A stretch of DNA of 64,000 nucleotides from Sacculina carcini (Eukaryota > Arthropoda > Thecostraca > Sacculinidae): contig OU696573.1 of the NCBI GenBank assembly GCA_916048095.2, positions 4,281,535 through 4,345,534 of the forward strand, read 5' to 3'. Of the stretch, positions 24,101 through 32,180 are shown in pieces (position 1 is the first letter of the stretch; each line of letters opens with the position of its first letter). The notes beneath the pieces were generated by a model, which made no database searches, had not been told where the DNA came from, and saw nothing but the letters and a program-made list of their open reading frames with translations. The position numbers were made by a program, and so were the translations under genes.

Positions 24101-27100
24101 CGTAAGCTGGAATTCCTCGGGATACCTTTGCACAATGGCTTGACATTAAGCCTTCTTCTTCTTCTTCTTCTGGACAAATACACGTGCCTATGTCAATCAG
24201 AGCGCTCCTCTTTGTCGATGTGCGCGCACACACTCACGCGCACACATAATGCCTACCAACTCAAACGGGTACGTCACACGCCTTTCAAACACATGTATTT
24301 AGTTTGCATTGACAATGCGTCAATTTTATTTGTATTAAACAGCTTCAAGAACTAAAAACTGTATTGGAAGTGTAAAAACTGATCATAAAGTTCAAAAACG
24401 TGTTCTCAAGCCAAAAAACTTGCCCTCAAAAACGAAAAAATTGCAAAAGTTGCGCTAAAAACGAAAAGTTGCAAAAAGTTGCATTTATAACTCACTCAAT
24501 ACTTACCTCAGGTAAAAAATAAACGTATTTTTGGCCTTTTCAGGATGAGTAGAGTCTATGATAAAAAAAGTTTCATTTGCAACAAAAGGTCACCCTATTT
24601 ATAATTATTCAAAATGCGTATACAGTTTTTATGGTACCCTGTATAAATGTTTGTATATTTTTTAGTTTGTGTACGTACGTGTGTCTTATCTTTGTCTGAT
24701 ATGATTCCGCGTATATAACTGCCAAAGCGGTTGGGTTTCAGGAGGGTTTGCGAGTGGGTAATCTGAGTGTCGGAACGCTTCAACTGTCTTGGGAAGCCAA
24801 ATTAATCATTGCAATGGTCTGTCATGTTGCATGTAGATGACACGCATGTTTGTATGTATGTGTGTGTGTGCGTTTGTGTGTGTGTTCTCGTAGATGTGTT
24901 GAGCATGTAGGTCTTCAGACGTCAGCTCGGGTATCTTGTTGTTTGTGATGTCACTCAAATAAATGTTAGCCGTTACACGCACACAAAATAGCTGGATGGA
25001 ATCTGTATGTTTAGCGCCAGATAAAATTTGACGGGCGGCTAGAGCTGAGAGCATACGTGAGGCGACGCTTTCACGGGACTGTCTAGGTAGATAGAACAGG
25101 CAAGGCGTGAGCCCACGTCAGTTTTTCTATTCAAAACAGTCACGAGATGACGGCTTCGCGCATTGCAAAATGTAGATTTGACACGCGGAGTCTGAATACG
25201 CGTGCAGTAGGTGAAGGATAACAACATATGGCATAGCTCATGCACAAATATGTTGTGGCATCTTACAGAGGAAATAAGGAAGCATCGTTTTCTTTATTAA
25301 TCTACGTGCATGAATCTTTTACATACCTCATTTTCTTCTGAAAATAGAATACAATATGTGTTTCATTTAATTATGAGTACAGTAAAAGCCCTCTTATCCG
25401 GCATCAACGTGACCGCCGACATGCCGGGTACTTGAATAGAAACAAAATTATGTCCACAATCTCCACCCTACACTCGCGCATTTTGCCATAACAAATATCA
25501 GCTGGTACAATAATGCTGTACTAACATTCTCTTTAATATATTCATCTTACGAATAAGTTAATGGCTTACAAAAATAAAGTATGCACTTATTTGTTTTATT
25601 CAATATCAACCAACATGTACAGCATACAATAAACATGAAAATGTATCAGTGTTTATGATACTCGCTCCCAACAAATCTCAATGAGCATCCTCCGGGTCAT
25701 CATCATCATCAGATTTTTCACTTGTTTGCCCCACTTTTCCATTACAACCTACTTTAAAATAGTTTCTAATGTCTCCTTATTTGAAGCTACTCCTTTTCAG
25801 CAAAACTCATTCCGAATGCAGTGCACAGTCATAACATCTCTGGTGGACATTTATGTGCACTGCTCAGCAAACCTGACAAAGCCAGCTATGTGTTTGACAG
25901 CCTGTTCCCAAGTTACTTTATGCTCATCATCATCATCATCACTATCATCACTAATTTTCTCTAAATGGTCTTCTACTACAGCGTTGATAAGTCCCTCGTC
26001 TGTGAGATTGAATATTACGGCCTGATTTTCGTCCACGTCCACCCATTCCTGTAACGCTCCATCTGTCACTTTGAATTGCACATGTGGACAATATGTTCAC
26101 CTGAATTTCAGCGTTTTTCAACCCAGTAGTGTATTCATCAGACCGTGAGCTTTGATTACCCAGTGCTTTTCAACGTCATTTTCAACTTAGTGGTTCCATT
26201 GGTGCGAATCATTTCAGGGTACCAACTCGGGGAAAATGTGCCGGATACTCGGATGCCGGATAAGAGAGCTTTTACTGTACCTTGTTTTTAATCTCCCTAC
26301 TTTTGTTTCTATGTTTTGTGGGTATTTATCCAACATTTTTATATGCAAAGGAAATAGGCATCAAATATCAGTATACTGATCAAATCTCGCTATATTTTGT
26401 GTTCAAACTTTGGATATCTTCGATCAGTCTTGTTCTCGATCAGTCTGTATTGTGTTTCTCGGATATGCTATCCGCTTGAACGTGTATGTATCCGCCAATA
26501 GATGGGTTCACCTTGTGACCTGATGTGATCTGATGACGAAGCAAGTCCCAGCAATCGTTTGTTGTTTCTTGTTTAACGATCTCAAGAGCATCTCAGGAAC
26601 GAGAGTATCCCAAAAATATCTCTAAAACGTAAGGCTATCTCAGAACACGACAATCAAGTTAATTTCTCCACTCCGAAATTCATCCTGATTTCTGAATTCC
26701 TGAGTGTTGTTATTTGCCGTGTGCTTCTTATTTATTTACTCCGCTTTCTTTTTCAATCATTCATCTTGCATTGATTAATTTGTGCAGAATCCTGTATAGT
26801 TTGTATGGATTCTGCCTAGCCATGTAATACCTTATCTGATTTTTAAAGCCTCGGTTGTATTCGTTTTGAAACACCTTGTCTTTGGTGTTTTCAGCTGACG
26901 TTGACGAGTTGACGTTCGATCCCGATGAAATTATCAAAAACATCGAGATGGTGAGTATGTTTTTTACATCCAGTGGCGTAGCTAGGCTAGCTGCCGCCTC
27001 ACCATATGTTTGCTGGTCACTTATTGGCAAGGAAATGTGCGCTTCAACACGCCTGTAAGGGAATTAGCAAGTCTATATGTTGATATAGCTGAATAGTGCA

Positions 27101-30100
27101 CATTTTCAGTCACCTAATCGGTGACGATCATTTTTTCAACTGATGTCTTCATTCAGCACTTGATTATTTGAGTAAATTTGATTATTGATTATTTGAGTAA
27201 AACAGTAAATACGAAATAGTGCATGCAGAAATGCGACTCAGATATAGCGATAACTCAACGTCTTCAGCAGCTCTTGTGCCGCCCCTTAAAGCGTCCTTCC
27301 GAGGCGTACCGGCCTTTTCGCCCCACCTACGCTACGCCACTGATTACACCCATTCAAAGTAAGAAATAATATTCGCTTCATATCTATGAGAAGTTCTCGT
27401 TGTGGCAACCGTGGGTGGCCGTTTTTTGAGCCCCCCCCCCCCCCCCAGTTGACGTGGTTGTTTCATCCTGTGACTACAGTGATTGAACCAACAATTTATT
27501 TCAATTATAATACGTGATGTGATATTTGCGTAAAGTTCCGTTTATCAACCCACTTTTGTGTACAATCGCAACCAGCGACAGTACACAAAAAGATAATGTT
27601 GTTCAGGGTGGTGTGGCCTGGATACATCGCTCGCTTCCAGTCAGTGATGTGATCAGTAGGGCTGCCAAAAGTTAATAAAGTTACTTTTTCACCTAACGGC
27701 CATTTTTTCATCAGCTACCTAAAGCTGCATGAAAAAGTTGTGTACGGCAATTATTTAAAAAGTTTTTAGGTTACCAAAAGTTACTTTTTCATCGATAGGT
27801 TACTCTTTTTGCTTTTAGGTTACTTTTAGGTTTTATCGTCAGGTTACCTTTTGTTATTTTTTTTGTTATTAGGTAAGTTTACCACGAAGTTTGGTGACTT
27901 TTCGCAGATAAGAGGCACAACAACTGTATATATGAGGACAAAATAGTAAAAGAGATGCAATATTAGGTCTGTGGCGTTTGGGTAGCCACGGAACAACACA
28001 AGTTGATAACGTGATTGCTTTGGACCGACTGTATTTACAAGTACAGAGCTCACGCACACATGGTCCTACAACACATACACAATGACACGGACAAACATAA
28101 CACACAGACATACGGACAACAACAACAACAACAATGTTTTCGTATAGCGCTCACACAGAAACAAGCGCGAAAGAGACAGCAATTAGAAACAACAGTGCAC
28201 GATATCAAGATGTGAGAAAAGAAGTAGAAAATTCACAGAAAGGAAAAAAATTTAATAATAATGGAGATAAATAAAATGAAAATAAGTAAAAACATAAGTA
28301 ATTGTAAATTAGAGTCATAGGGAAGCGTAAGGTGTAAGAGTGCGAGAAGTGGGATCAAAAGATTTAGCAAAAAGATATTTACGAAGTGAGGAGGAAAATC
28401 TACTAAAGGATGAAGAGGAAGTGATTGAGGAAGGAAGATCATTGTAGAACCGAGGCAAGAAAAGGATTTTGAGGACCAAGGTGACTCGTTGATAGCGCGA
28501 GGACAGGATAAAGGACGATGAACACGAGAATTAAAGTCATTAGAAGAAACTAGAAGATCAAAAAGATAGGACGGGGAAGAACTATTGTGCAGAATTTTAT
28601 ATATGAGACAACACAGCCGAAAATGAATCCTAGGAATGATGGGAAGCCAGTGGAATTGGAACAAGAATTGAGAGGTATGGCGGCAAGGTGTAGGATGGAG
28701 CACAAAACGACAGGATTGACTAATTATTTTTTGAAGGATTTTCAGGGATTTGTTGGTAAGAATGTAGTGGAGTGAGCTGCAATAATCAAGACGAGAAAGA
28801 ACAAGAGACTGTATTAATTTAATAGAAGAAGGCTGGTCTAAACAGGATCGAATAGGGTATAGACTGCGTAAAATCAAACGACAGGTGCGCGAAATAGAGA
28901 CAACATTGTTTGAAAAGGACAAGTTGGAATCGACGATAGCACCCAAGTTTCGAACAGAGGAAGATACAGCGATTGGGAGTAATGGAGGAGAAATGCGCGG
29001 AGGGTGAAGGATAAGAAATCCAGACTTAGAAGTGTTGAGAATGAGGCGACGAGAAGTGGTCCAGGACGTAATATCAGAGAGAATATCATTGAGAAGAGTG
29101 GCATGAGAGAAAGGACAAGGAATTAGGAGTTGTATATCATCGGCATAAATATGGAAAGGAATGTTGTATTTACAAAGGACAGGACAGAGAAAAGACATGT
29201 AAAGATTGAAAAGAGTAGGACCCAATATAGAACCTTGAGGGACACCAGAAATAAGAGAAGAAGATTTTGAAACAGTTGAATTGAAGTTTACTGAAAAAGT
29301 GCGACCAGAGAGATAGGATTTGAGGAGAGACAATGCTGACGAGGATAGACCCAGAGAAGAAAGATCATTGATGAGAATGGCATGATTGACAAGATCGAAG
29401 GCTAGAGACATATCGAGAAGAACAAGGAGAACTGATTGACGATATGAAAATTGAGATGAGATTTCATGAGTAACTGAAATAAGGACGGATTCTGTAGAGT
29501 GACAGGAGCGAAAACCAGATTGGAAAGGATGAAGGACCTGGGAAATGAAGGGAGACAACTGGGAAAAAATAGCTGATTCAAGGAGTTTTGAAGGAAAGCT
29601 GAGAAGAGATAAAGGACGATAATTAGCGCATTCAGACGGATTTAATGTAGGTTTTTTAAGGATAGGATGGACGATGGCATGTTTATCAGATAGGAATTGG
29701 CCATGAAGAAATGATGAATTAATGAGATGTAATAGATAAGGAACAAGAGAAAATATTAAAGGGGAGATAGCTCTAAAATTAATAGGATCAGCCGGAGAGG
29801 AGGAAATTTTGAGGGAAGATATCATGGTAAGAATATCTGAAAGATGTATTTGCGAGAATGAAGTGAATTGTAGAGACACACGAGTATGTGTAACAGGGAT
29901 ATTGGAAGAGGGGAGTTTAGATTGAACAGTTAGGACTTTATTAGTGAAATGAGAAGATAATTGAGAGGCAGTTAGATTAGATAAAGAGGAGCTAGATCGA
30001 GAGCCAGTGAGAGAGTTTAGAGTTGTCCAAAGAGACTTAGGGGATCGGGAGAGCGAAGAGAGACGGGAGGAGAAGTAATTTTGTTTCGCTGCAGACAAGG

Positions 30101-32180
30101 CCGAGATATAAGAAGAGCGGGAAACAGAGAAGGAAGACCAATCAGATGGATGAGATGTACGTTTCCAGATTCGTAGAAGTGAACGTTGATGTCTTCTCAA
30201 TAGACGAAGTTGAGAGTTAAACCAAGGAGGAGAAGAATTAGTTGTATTGCGCCGGATAAGTAAAGGAAACAAAGAGTCACTGATTTTAGATATGCAGAAG
30301 ATAGGTGGGGATAGATGCCCGAAGGATTCAGGAAATAAAGCGTTTGCAGAGGTAATAAGGAATCAAGTAATAGGTAAAACTGCATCGGATCGAATTCTTT
30401 AAAGTTACGATAGGCAATCAAAGCAGGAGTATGAGGAGGCAGCGAGGCGAGACAAGGAAGAGTGGTAAGAAGAAGACTATGGTCAGACAAAGAAAGATCG
30501 GAAGGAGAGATAGTTACATTGGAGGGAGAATTGTCGGTAGTAAGGACAGGCGATGGGAAAAGGATAAGATCTAAGGAATGACCGGATATATGAGTAGGCG
30601 AGGAAACAGGAGAGAACAAACCATGAGAGTCTAAGATAGTTAGAAATTGAGAAGCAAAGACATTAGAGCTAGGCGAATCCACCCAAAAGTTGAAATCGCC
30701 TAGGATAATAAAGCAACTAGAGAAAGAGGATAAGATGCAGTCGAGGAGAGTAGGAAATTCAGTGAAAAAAGAAGAGCAAGTGCCAGGATGATTATGGCGA
30801 TAAATAATGGTGATATAGAACTTCGGAGAAAAAGGCAAACAGACGTACACACAGCTGGTAGGGTCGCGAGGTGGCGCGAGGCGAAATTTGTGCCGCACCA
30901 AAGGTCTGAAGATCAATAATTGTCAAAATTTCTGCTGTTAGGATTTAGCAATTGATATTCACCTTGATATCTGTGCTACTCGATATTTATACGTTTTTGG
31001 GTACGCAGGATAGCGTCATTCTATTTTACGAATTGTCCACGAACCGGAGGGTGTCGTGAGATGTTTGGGGCGTGGTATATTACGATGTGTAAGCTCTCTA
31101 TACCAGATACTGCACTGTAGCACTAGACAGGACGCATTTGCTTGAACAGGAATAAGCACGTGATTTTCAGGGCGTGAGATAGCGCCATTTTCCCACGTTT
31201 GACGGACGGGGGGCATTCACGCATGCAGTATTTACGCTCACAGTAATATACAAGCTGTAGCACGTGCTGTTTGATAAAAAGTCCCATTCAAACAATAGAA
31301 AGAACATTATTGCAACCATTACTAAAAATATTTACATTTGCAATTAATGTATTTCATTTTTGTATTAGCTTTCCACTTTAAATGGCATTTTGATGGTCAT
31401 GCTCCTATTTGCGATGTTAGCCAAATAATATTAAGTCACTTTTGGTGTTTTTTTTGTAAAAGTGGTACCAGATCGGAGAGAGGGTGGAAAAATAGTACCA
31501 ACTCGGAAAGAGGATAGAAAAGAAGGATTGGTGTATTTTCTTCCTTCAGAACTGCAAACAGAAACTGACCTTTTTGAAGGAGGTTATTTTACGAAGGTTA
31601 GGTTATTTTTAGGTTACTTTTTATAGGTTATTAGGTTACTTTTCATGTTCACAAACAAACAACAAACAAACCGTGTATTTCATATAGCGCACTAATAAAC
31701 AAAGGGGTGATATACATGTGATAAAGCGATACAAAAGTGATAATAACATTACAACTCAGGTTATTTTTACATTACTTTTTCTCGAAAATAAAGTTACTTT
31801 TTTCTTATTTTAGGTTACTTTTTTGACAGCCCTAGTGATCACTTAGTCAGGGAAACGAAACTCGTGGGAAGCAGCGAGTGGGTTTGCGCGTCGCGGGACT
31901 TTCATTCGTATTGGATTCCCTCCCATTGAACTGGACGATGGGCGAGTGTTTCCCAGTCTAGATGTGTGATCAAATCCCAGTACTTGATTTCGTGCCTCAT
32001 GTCTGTGAGTGCGTGTTTGTCAGCGTACGTATTATGCGTTTAGTTTCATGTTCTCAATATGTTAATGTGTGTGTGTATGTGTGTATGTTGCGAGCATAGA
32101 TTGACGAAGGCTGGTGGCGTGGTGAGTGCCGAGGAACGGTTGGTCTTTTTCCCGCCAATTTTGTGGAGCTCATGCAATGA
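9088..32180 (+). CDS. C-terminal SH3 exons of a cortactin/drebrin-like (Abp1) family gene
   Basis: Three exons (9088-9151, 26895-26950, 32100-32180) joined by GT-AG introns give a continuous 66-residue C-terminus ending in TGA. It is a canonical SH3 domain: ALFDYQA at its start, the acidic RT-loop stretch [11 protein letters not shown], then EGWWRG with the paired tryptophans, and [10 protein letters not shown] at its end. SH3 domains of this sub-type, sitting at the very C-terminus, are found in cortactin and in drebrin-like/Abp1 proteins, which link F-actin to endocytosis and membrane dynamics. The two families are too similar here to choose between. The upstream part of the gene is not recognised and the preceding intron enters at 9087. 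The introns (17.7 kb and 5.1 kb) are large because of transposon insertions. Confidence 0.88.
9790..10075 (+). pseudogene. LINE ORF1-like fragment
   Basis: The frame around 9877-10065 reads [14 protein letters not shown], then [19 protein letters not shown]. This is the pattern of the RRM/CTD region of L1-type ORF1 proteins (NNI-[IV]-G, then VEIERAHR). An upstream LysGlu-rich stretch in another frame would be the coiled coil. Frames are broken, so it is a relic. A dispersed repeat (10,095-10,285) follows immediately and may belong to the same element. Confidence 0.45.
10095..10285 (+). repeat. dispersed repeat, copy A
   Basis: About 190 bp align, inverted, with 13,870-14,055, sharing ATACCCTGCCGCATTGGACA and AAGCCGAAAATC among other blocks. 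Part of the same unit recurs at 45,903-46,012. No intact protein. Confidence 0.65.
10300..11120. other. no gene seen
   Basis: A short near-palindrome (CCGGTGTGAGCT...AGCTCCACCGG) lies at about 10,398-10,423. No exon or transposase was recognised. Confidence 0.35.
11124..11450 (+). repeat. direct duplication, copy 1
   Basis: About 330 bp are duplicated in the same orientation at 11,587-11,902, from GAACGGCACA through CAGTTGAGCGATTGCTAGAAA. This copy contains an extra tandem CAGCGAGCGTTTG inside it. CA-rich DNA separates the two copies. Confidence 0.85.
11587..11902 (+). repeat. direct duplication, copy 2
   Basis: Second copy of the 11,124-11,450 unit, with few differences. A more diverged partial relative may follow at about 11,950-12,060. 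Confidence 0.85.
12287..12348. repeat. nested hairpin (cruciform-like) motif
   Basis: CGCAC-GTA-GTGCG lies at 12,287-12,299. A two-tier palindrome follows: outer arms TACTAGCGAC (12,304-12,313) and GTCGCTAGTA (12,339-12,348) enclose CCGCAC-GAA-GTGCGG (12,319-12,333), with symmetric 5-base spacers. The inner hairpin resembles the motif array at 2.0-3.7 kb. Confidence 0.75.
12480..13600 (+). pseudogene. decayed repetitive protein-coding element, family unassigned
   Basis: Translation in shifting frames yields short blocks such as [29 protein letters not shown] and KPLFKHVKN. They follow one another as in a multicopy transposon-associated protein found in invertebrates. Stops and frameshifts are frequent. 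I cannot name the family with confidence. The longest open piece, 12,502-12,708, has no start or splice context of its own. Confidence 0.35.
13870..14055 (-). repeat. dispersed repeat, copy B (inverted relative to copy A)
   Basis: The reverse complement matches 10,095-10,285 over most of its length, with roughly one difference in five. The two copies flank a 3.6-kb stretch. Confidence 0.65.
14056..14790. other. no gene seen
   Basis: Only short frames without recognisable domains. Confidence 0.35.
14791..15599. mobile_element. possible non-autonomous hAT element
   Basis: The left end CAGTGGTTTCTAACCTTTT and the inverted right end CAGTGGCTCATAACTCCTT resemble hAT terminal repeats of the Charlie/Buster type. 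A GGGACCC motif follows the left end. The flanking 8-mers do not match as a target-site duplication, and no transposase remains. Confidence 0.4.
15600..17080. other. no gene; possible pogo-like relic
   Basis: GAATAGCGGG near 16,380 and its inverted relative (CGAATAGCGGA, reverse strand) near 16,910 suggest old terminal repeats of a pogo/Tc1-type element about 560 bp long. Target duplications and a transposase could not be shown. Confidence 0.25.
17081..17290 (+). mobile_element. tRNA-Val-derived SINE
   Basis: The head is tRNA-like: a box A-like GTGTAGTGGTTAGCAC, an anticodon arm CCCGC-CTCACAA-GCGGG with anticodon CAC (Val), and a box B-like GGTTCGTAACC. The T-stem and acceptor stem do not pair, so it is not a functional tRNA gene. 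Downstream, CCCAGCAGTAAATGGGTACC is a conserved body motif of many invertebrate tRNA SINEs. Transcription would be by RNA polymerase III. Confidence 0.7.
17605..17690 (+). repeat. CCCGCGGTA...GCGTGTCGTAA repeat, copy 1
   Basis: It shares CCCCGCGGTAGGGG, GCCGCCGTA and GCGTGTCGTAA with copies at 51,195-51,300 and 59,670-59,760. Here the usual GGCGACTAAAAG is altered. Confidence 0.6.
17700..19317. other. no gene recognised
   Basis: Partly GC-richer (17.7-18.2 kb) and probably transposon-derived, but no motif of reverse transcriptase, transposase or host protein could be read. Confidence 0.35.
19318..19700 (+). pseudogene. mariner-type transposase relic
   Basis: A CAGGGTGTCGAAAAA end sequence occurs twice. 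It is followed by a degraded frame containing [20 protein letters not shown], the counterpart of the mariner block SPDL-P-D-FLWG that carries the last catalytic Asp. That Asp position reads Tyr here. A conserved region KVYALKSAT and EISIEMFH follows. Stops interrupt it, and only the C-terminal third remains. Confidence 0.6.
20373..21365 (-). pseudogene. hAT transposase, central and C-terminal part
   Basis: Two frames (21,365-20,787 and 20,780-20,373) are the same frame separated by one TGA stop at 20,784-20,786. Recognisable hAT blocks are [17 protein letters not shown] with the conserved Cxx[20 protein letters not shown], and at the end [20 protein letters not shown], the dimerisation motif with its invariant Ser-x-Glu-Arg. 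The enzyme would cut and rejoin transposon ends. An indel just upstream (21,366-21,480) puts the preceding part in another frame. Not active as it stands. Confidence 0.8.
21681..23586 (+). pseudogene. LINE reverse transcriptase, broken
   Basis: Three consecutive frames make up one RT. The first, 21,681-22,028, ends in a TAG. The second, 22,041-22,649, holds [27 protein letters not shown] and [13 protein letters not shown]. After a frameshift near 22,640 the third, 22,650-23,586, holds [13 protein letters not shown] and the catalytic FADDTSV, plus the thumb and C-terminal part. FADD supplies two of the three catalytic aspartates and the first is in ISKAFD. The stop and the shift make this copy non-functional. 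Confidence 0.8.
23807..23835 (+). other. LINE 3' UTR hairpin
   Basis: GTCTGTC and GACAGAC enclose a 15-base loop about 55 bases before the 3' tail. A second LINE end at 43,917-43,945 has the same geometry with a compensatory pair change. It probably serves as a recognition structure for the LINE's own reverse transcriptase. Confidence 0.65.
23925..24133 (-). pseudogene. hAT transposase N-terminal zinc finger
   Basis: [17 protein letters not shown]...[13 protein letters not shown] is a Cys2-His2 (BED-like) DNA-binding finger of the sort that opens this hAT family. It stands 2.4 kb upstream of the rest of the transposase because of the LINE insertion. The apparent frame extension below 23,910 is the antisense of the LINE tail. 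Confidence 0.65.
24606..25377. other. no gene seen
   Basis: Intronic sequence of the SH3 gene with a short GT-rich tract near 24,860-24,900. No exon or transposon end recognised. Confidence 0.4.
25380..26277 (-). mobile_element. Tigger/pogo-type DNA transposon, internally deleted
   Basis: The left end CAGTAAAAGCCCTCTTATCC and the inverted right end CAGTAAAAGCTCTCTTATCC are near-perfect terminal repeats, and both continue GGCA. The element is flanked by TA dinucleotides at 25,378-25,379 and 26,278-26,279, the target of this superfamily. At 898 bp it retains only the tail of a transposase. Confidence 0.88.
25851..26081 (-). pseudogene. Tigger/Jerky-like transposase C-terminal remnant
   Basis: [20 protein letters not shown] followed by an acidic Asp run and [19 protein letters not shown] matches the C-terminal region of pogo-class (Tigger/Jerky) transposases. 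The catalytic DDE part is deleted. Stops follow. Confidence 0.6.
26895..26950 (+). CDS. SH3 gene exon (RT loop)
   Basis: Acceptor TTTTCAG at 26888-26894, donor ATG|GTGAGT at 26951. It is 56 nt, entering in phase 1 and leaving in phase 0, and encodes [19 protein letters not shown]. An hAT MITE begins only 20 bp past the donor. Confidence 0.88.
26971..27342. mobile_element. hAT-type MITE beside a splice donor
   Basis: The ends are CAGTGGCGTAGCTAGG and, inverted, CAGTGGCGTAGCGTAGG. Flanking 8-mers TTTACATC and ATTACACC agree at six of eight bases. The 372 bp are non-coding. It starts 20 bp inside the SH3 gene's last intron. Confidence 0.75.
27422..27450. repeat. poly-C tract
   Basis: About 17 consecutive cytosines at roughly 27,430-27,446. 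Confidence 0.9.
28233..30272 (-). pseudogene. LINE reverse transcriptase, nearly open
   Basis: An open frame of about 680 codons carries [55 protein letters not shown] and the catalytic box YADDIQLL, followed by the thumb and [17 protein letters not shown] with LDYCSSL is typical of the L2/CR1/Rex group. The last ~80 residues drift out of frame compared with the sister copy ending at 50,453, so the C-terminus is damaged. Confidence 0.85.
30197..30900 (-). pseudogene. LINE endonuclease (APE type), truncated
   Basis: It shows IIYRHNHPG, the GDFNFWVD block with catalytic Asp and Asn, [12 protein letters not shown] and SLSDHSLL with the SDH motif. These are the later motifs of apurinic-type LINE endonucleases that nick target DNA. 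The N-terminal catalytic Glu region is missing. It is joined to the reverse transcriptase by a frameshift near 30,280. Confidence 0.8.
31660..31715 (-). repeat. LINE 3'-end-like stub
   Basis: On the minus strand GCGCTATATGAAATACACGG is followed by a TTTGTTTG-rich tail, the same signature as at 1,277 and 28,140. It lies within the hAT-like element. Confidence 0.35.
32100..32180 (+). CDS. SH3 gene last exon
   Basis: The acceptor CATAG ends at 32099 after a TG-rich tract. In phase 0 it encodes [10 protein letters not shown], then [12 protein letters not shown] and a TGA stop at 32178-32180. It supplies the conserved Trp-Trp pair and the ALYDY-partner motif of the SH3 peptide-binding groove. Confidence 0.9.
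   Translation: MDEGWWRGECRGTVGLFPANFVELMQ

Larger units (their letters stand above)
19857..24597 (-). mobile_element. hAT-superfamily DNA transposon, interrupted by a LINE
   Basis: The terminal repeats are TAAGGTGACCTTTT (left) and, inverted, TAGGGTGACCTTTT (right). Flanking 8-mers are GTTATAAT (19,849-19,856) and TTTATAAT (24,598-24,605), seven of eight identical, as expected for an hAT target-site duplication. The transposase reads on the minus strand: a zinc-finger N-terminus near 24.1 kb and catalytic/dimerisation parts at 21.4-20.4 kb. The 2.4-kb LINE at 21,485-23,910 lies between them and must be the younger insertion. It resides in the big intron of the SH3 gene. Confidence 0.8.
28130..30905 (-). 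mobile_element. L2/CR1-like LINE
   Basis: Minus-strand order is endonuclease, reverse transcriptase, then a 3' end with GCGCTATACG followed by a (TTG)n tail near 28,130. The 5' end is lost, because the endonuclease begins without its first motif. Sequence on both sides belongs to the hAT-like element, so this is a nested insertion within the SH3 gene's last intron. Confidence 0.8.
27657..31834. mobile_element. hAT-like element with a LINE nested inside
   Basis: The ends TAGGGCTGCCAAAAGTTA (left) and TAGGGCTGTCAAAAAAGTAA (right, inverted) are flanked by GTGATCAG (27,649-27,656) and GTGATCAC (31,835-31,842), seven of eight identical. Sub-terminal regions are rich in repeated GGTTACTTTT motifs. 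No transposase is visible outside the LINE. A LINE-free relative lies at 33,930-34,345. Confidence 0.75.

Noticed and set aside
28233-30272. A 679-codon host protein
   Set aside because: GVPQGS and YADD motifs and a sister copy at 49-50 kb identify it as LINE reverse transcriptase.
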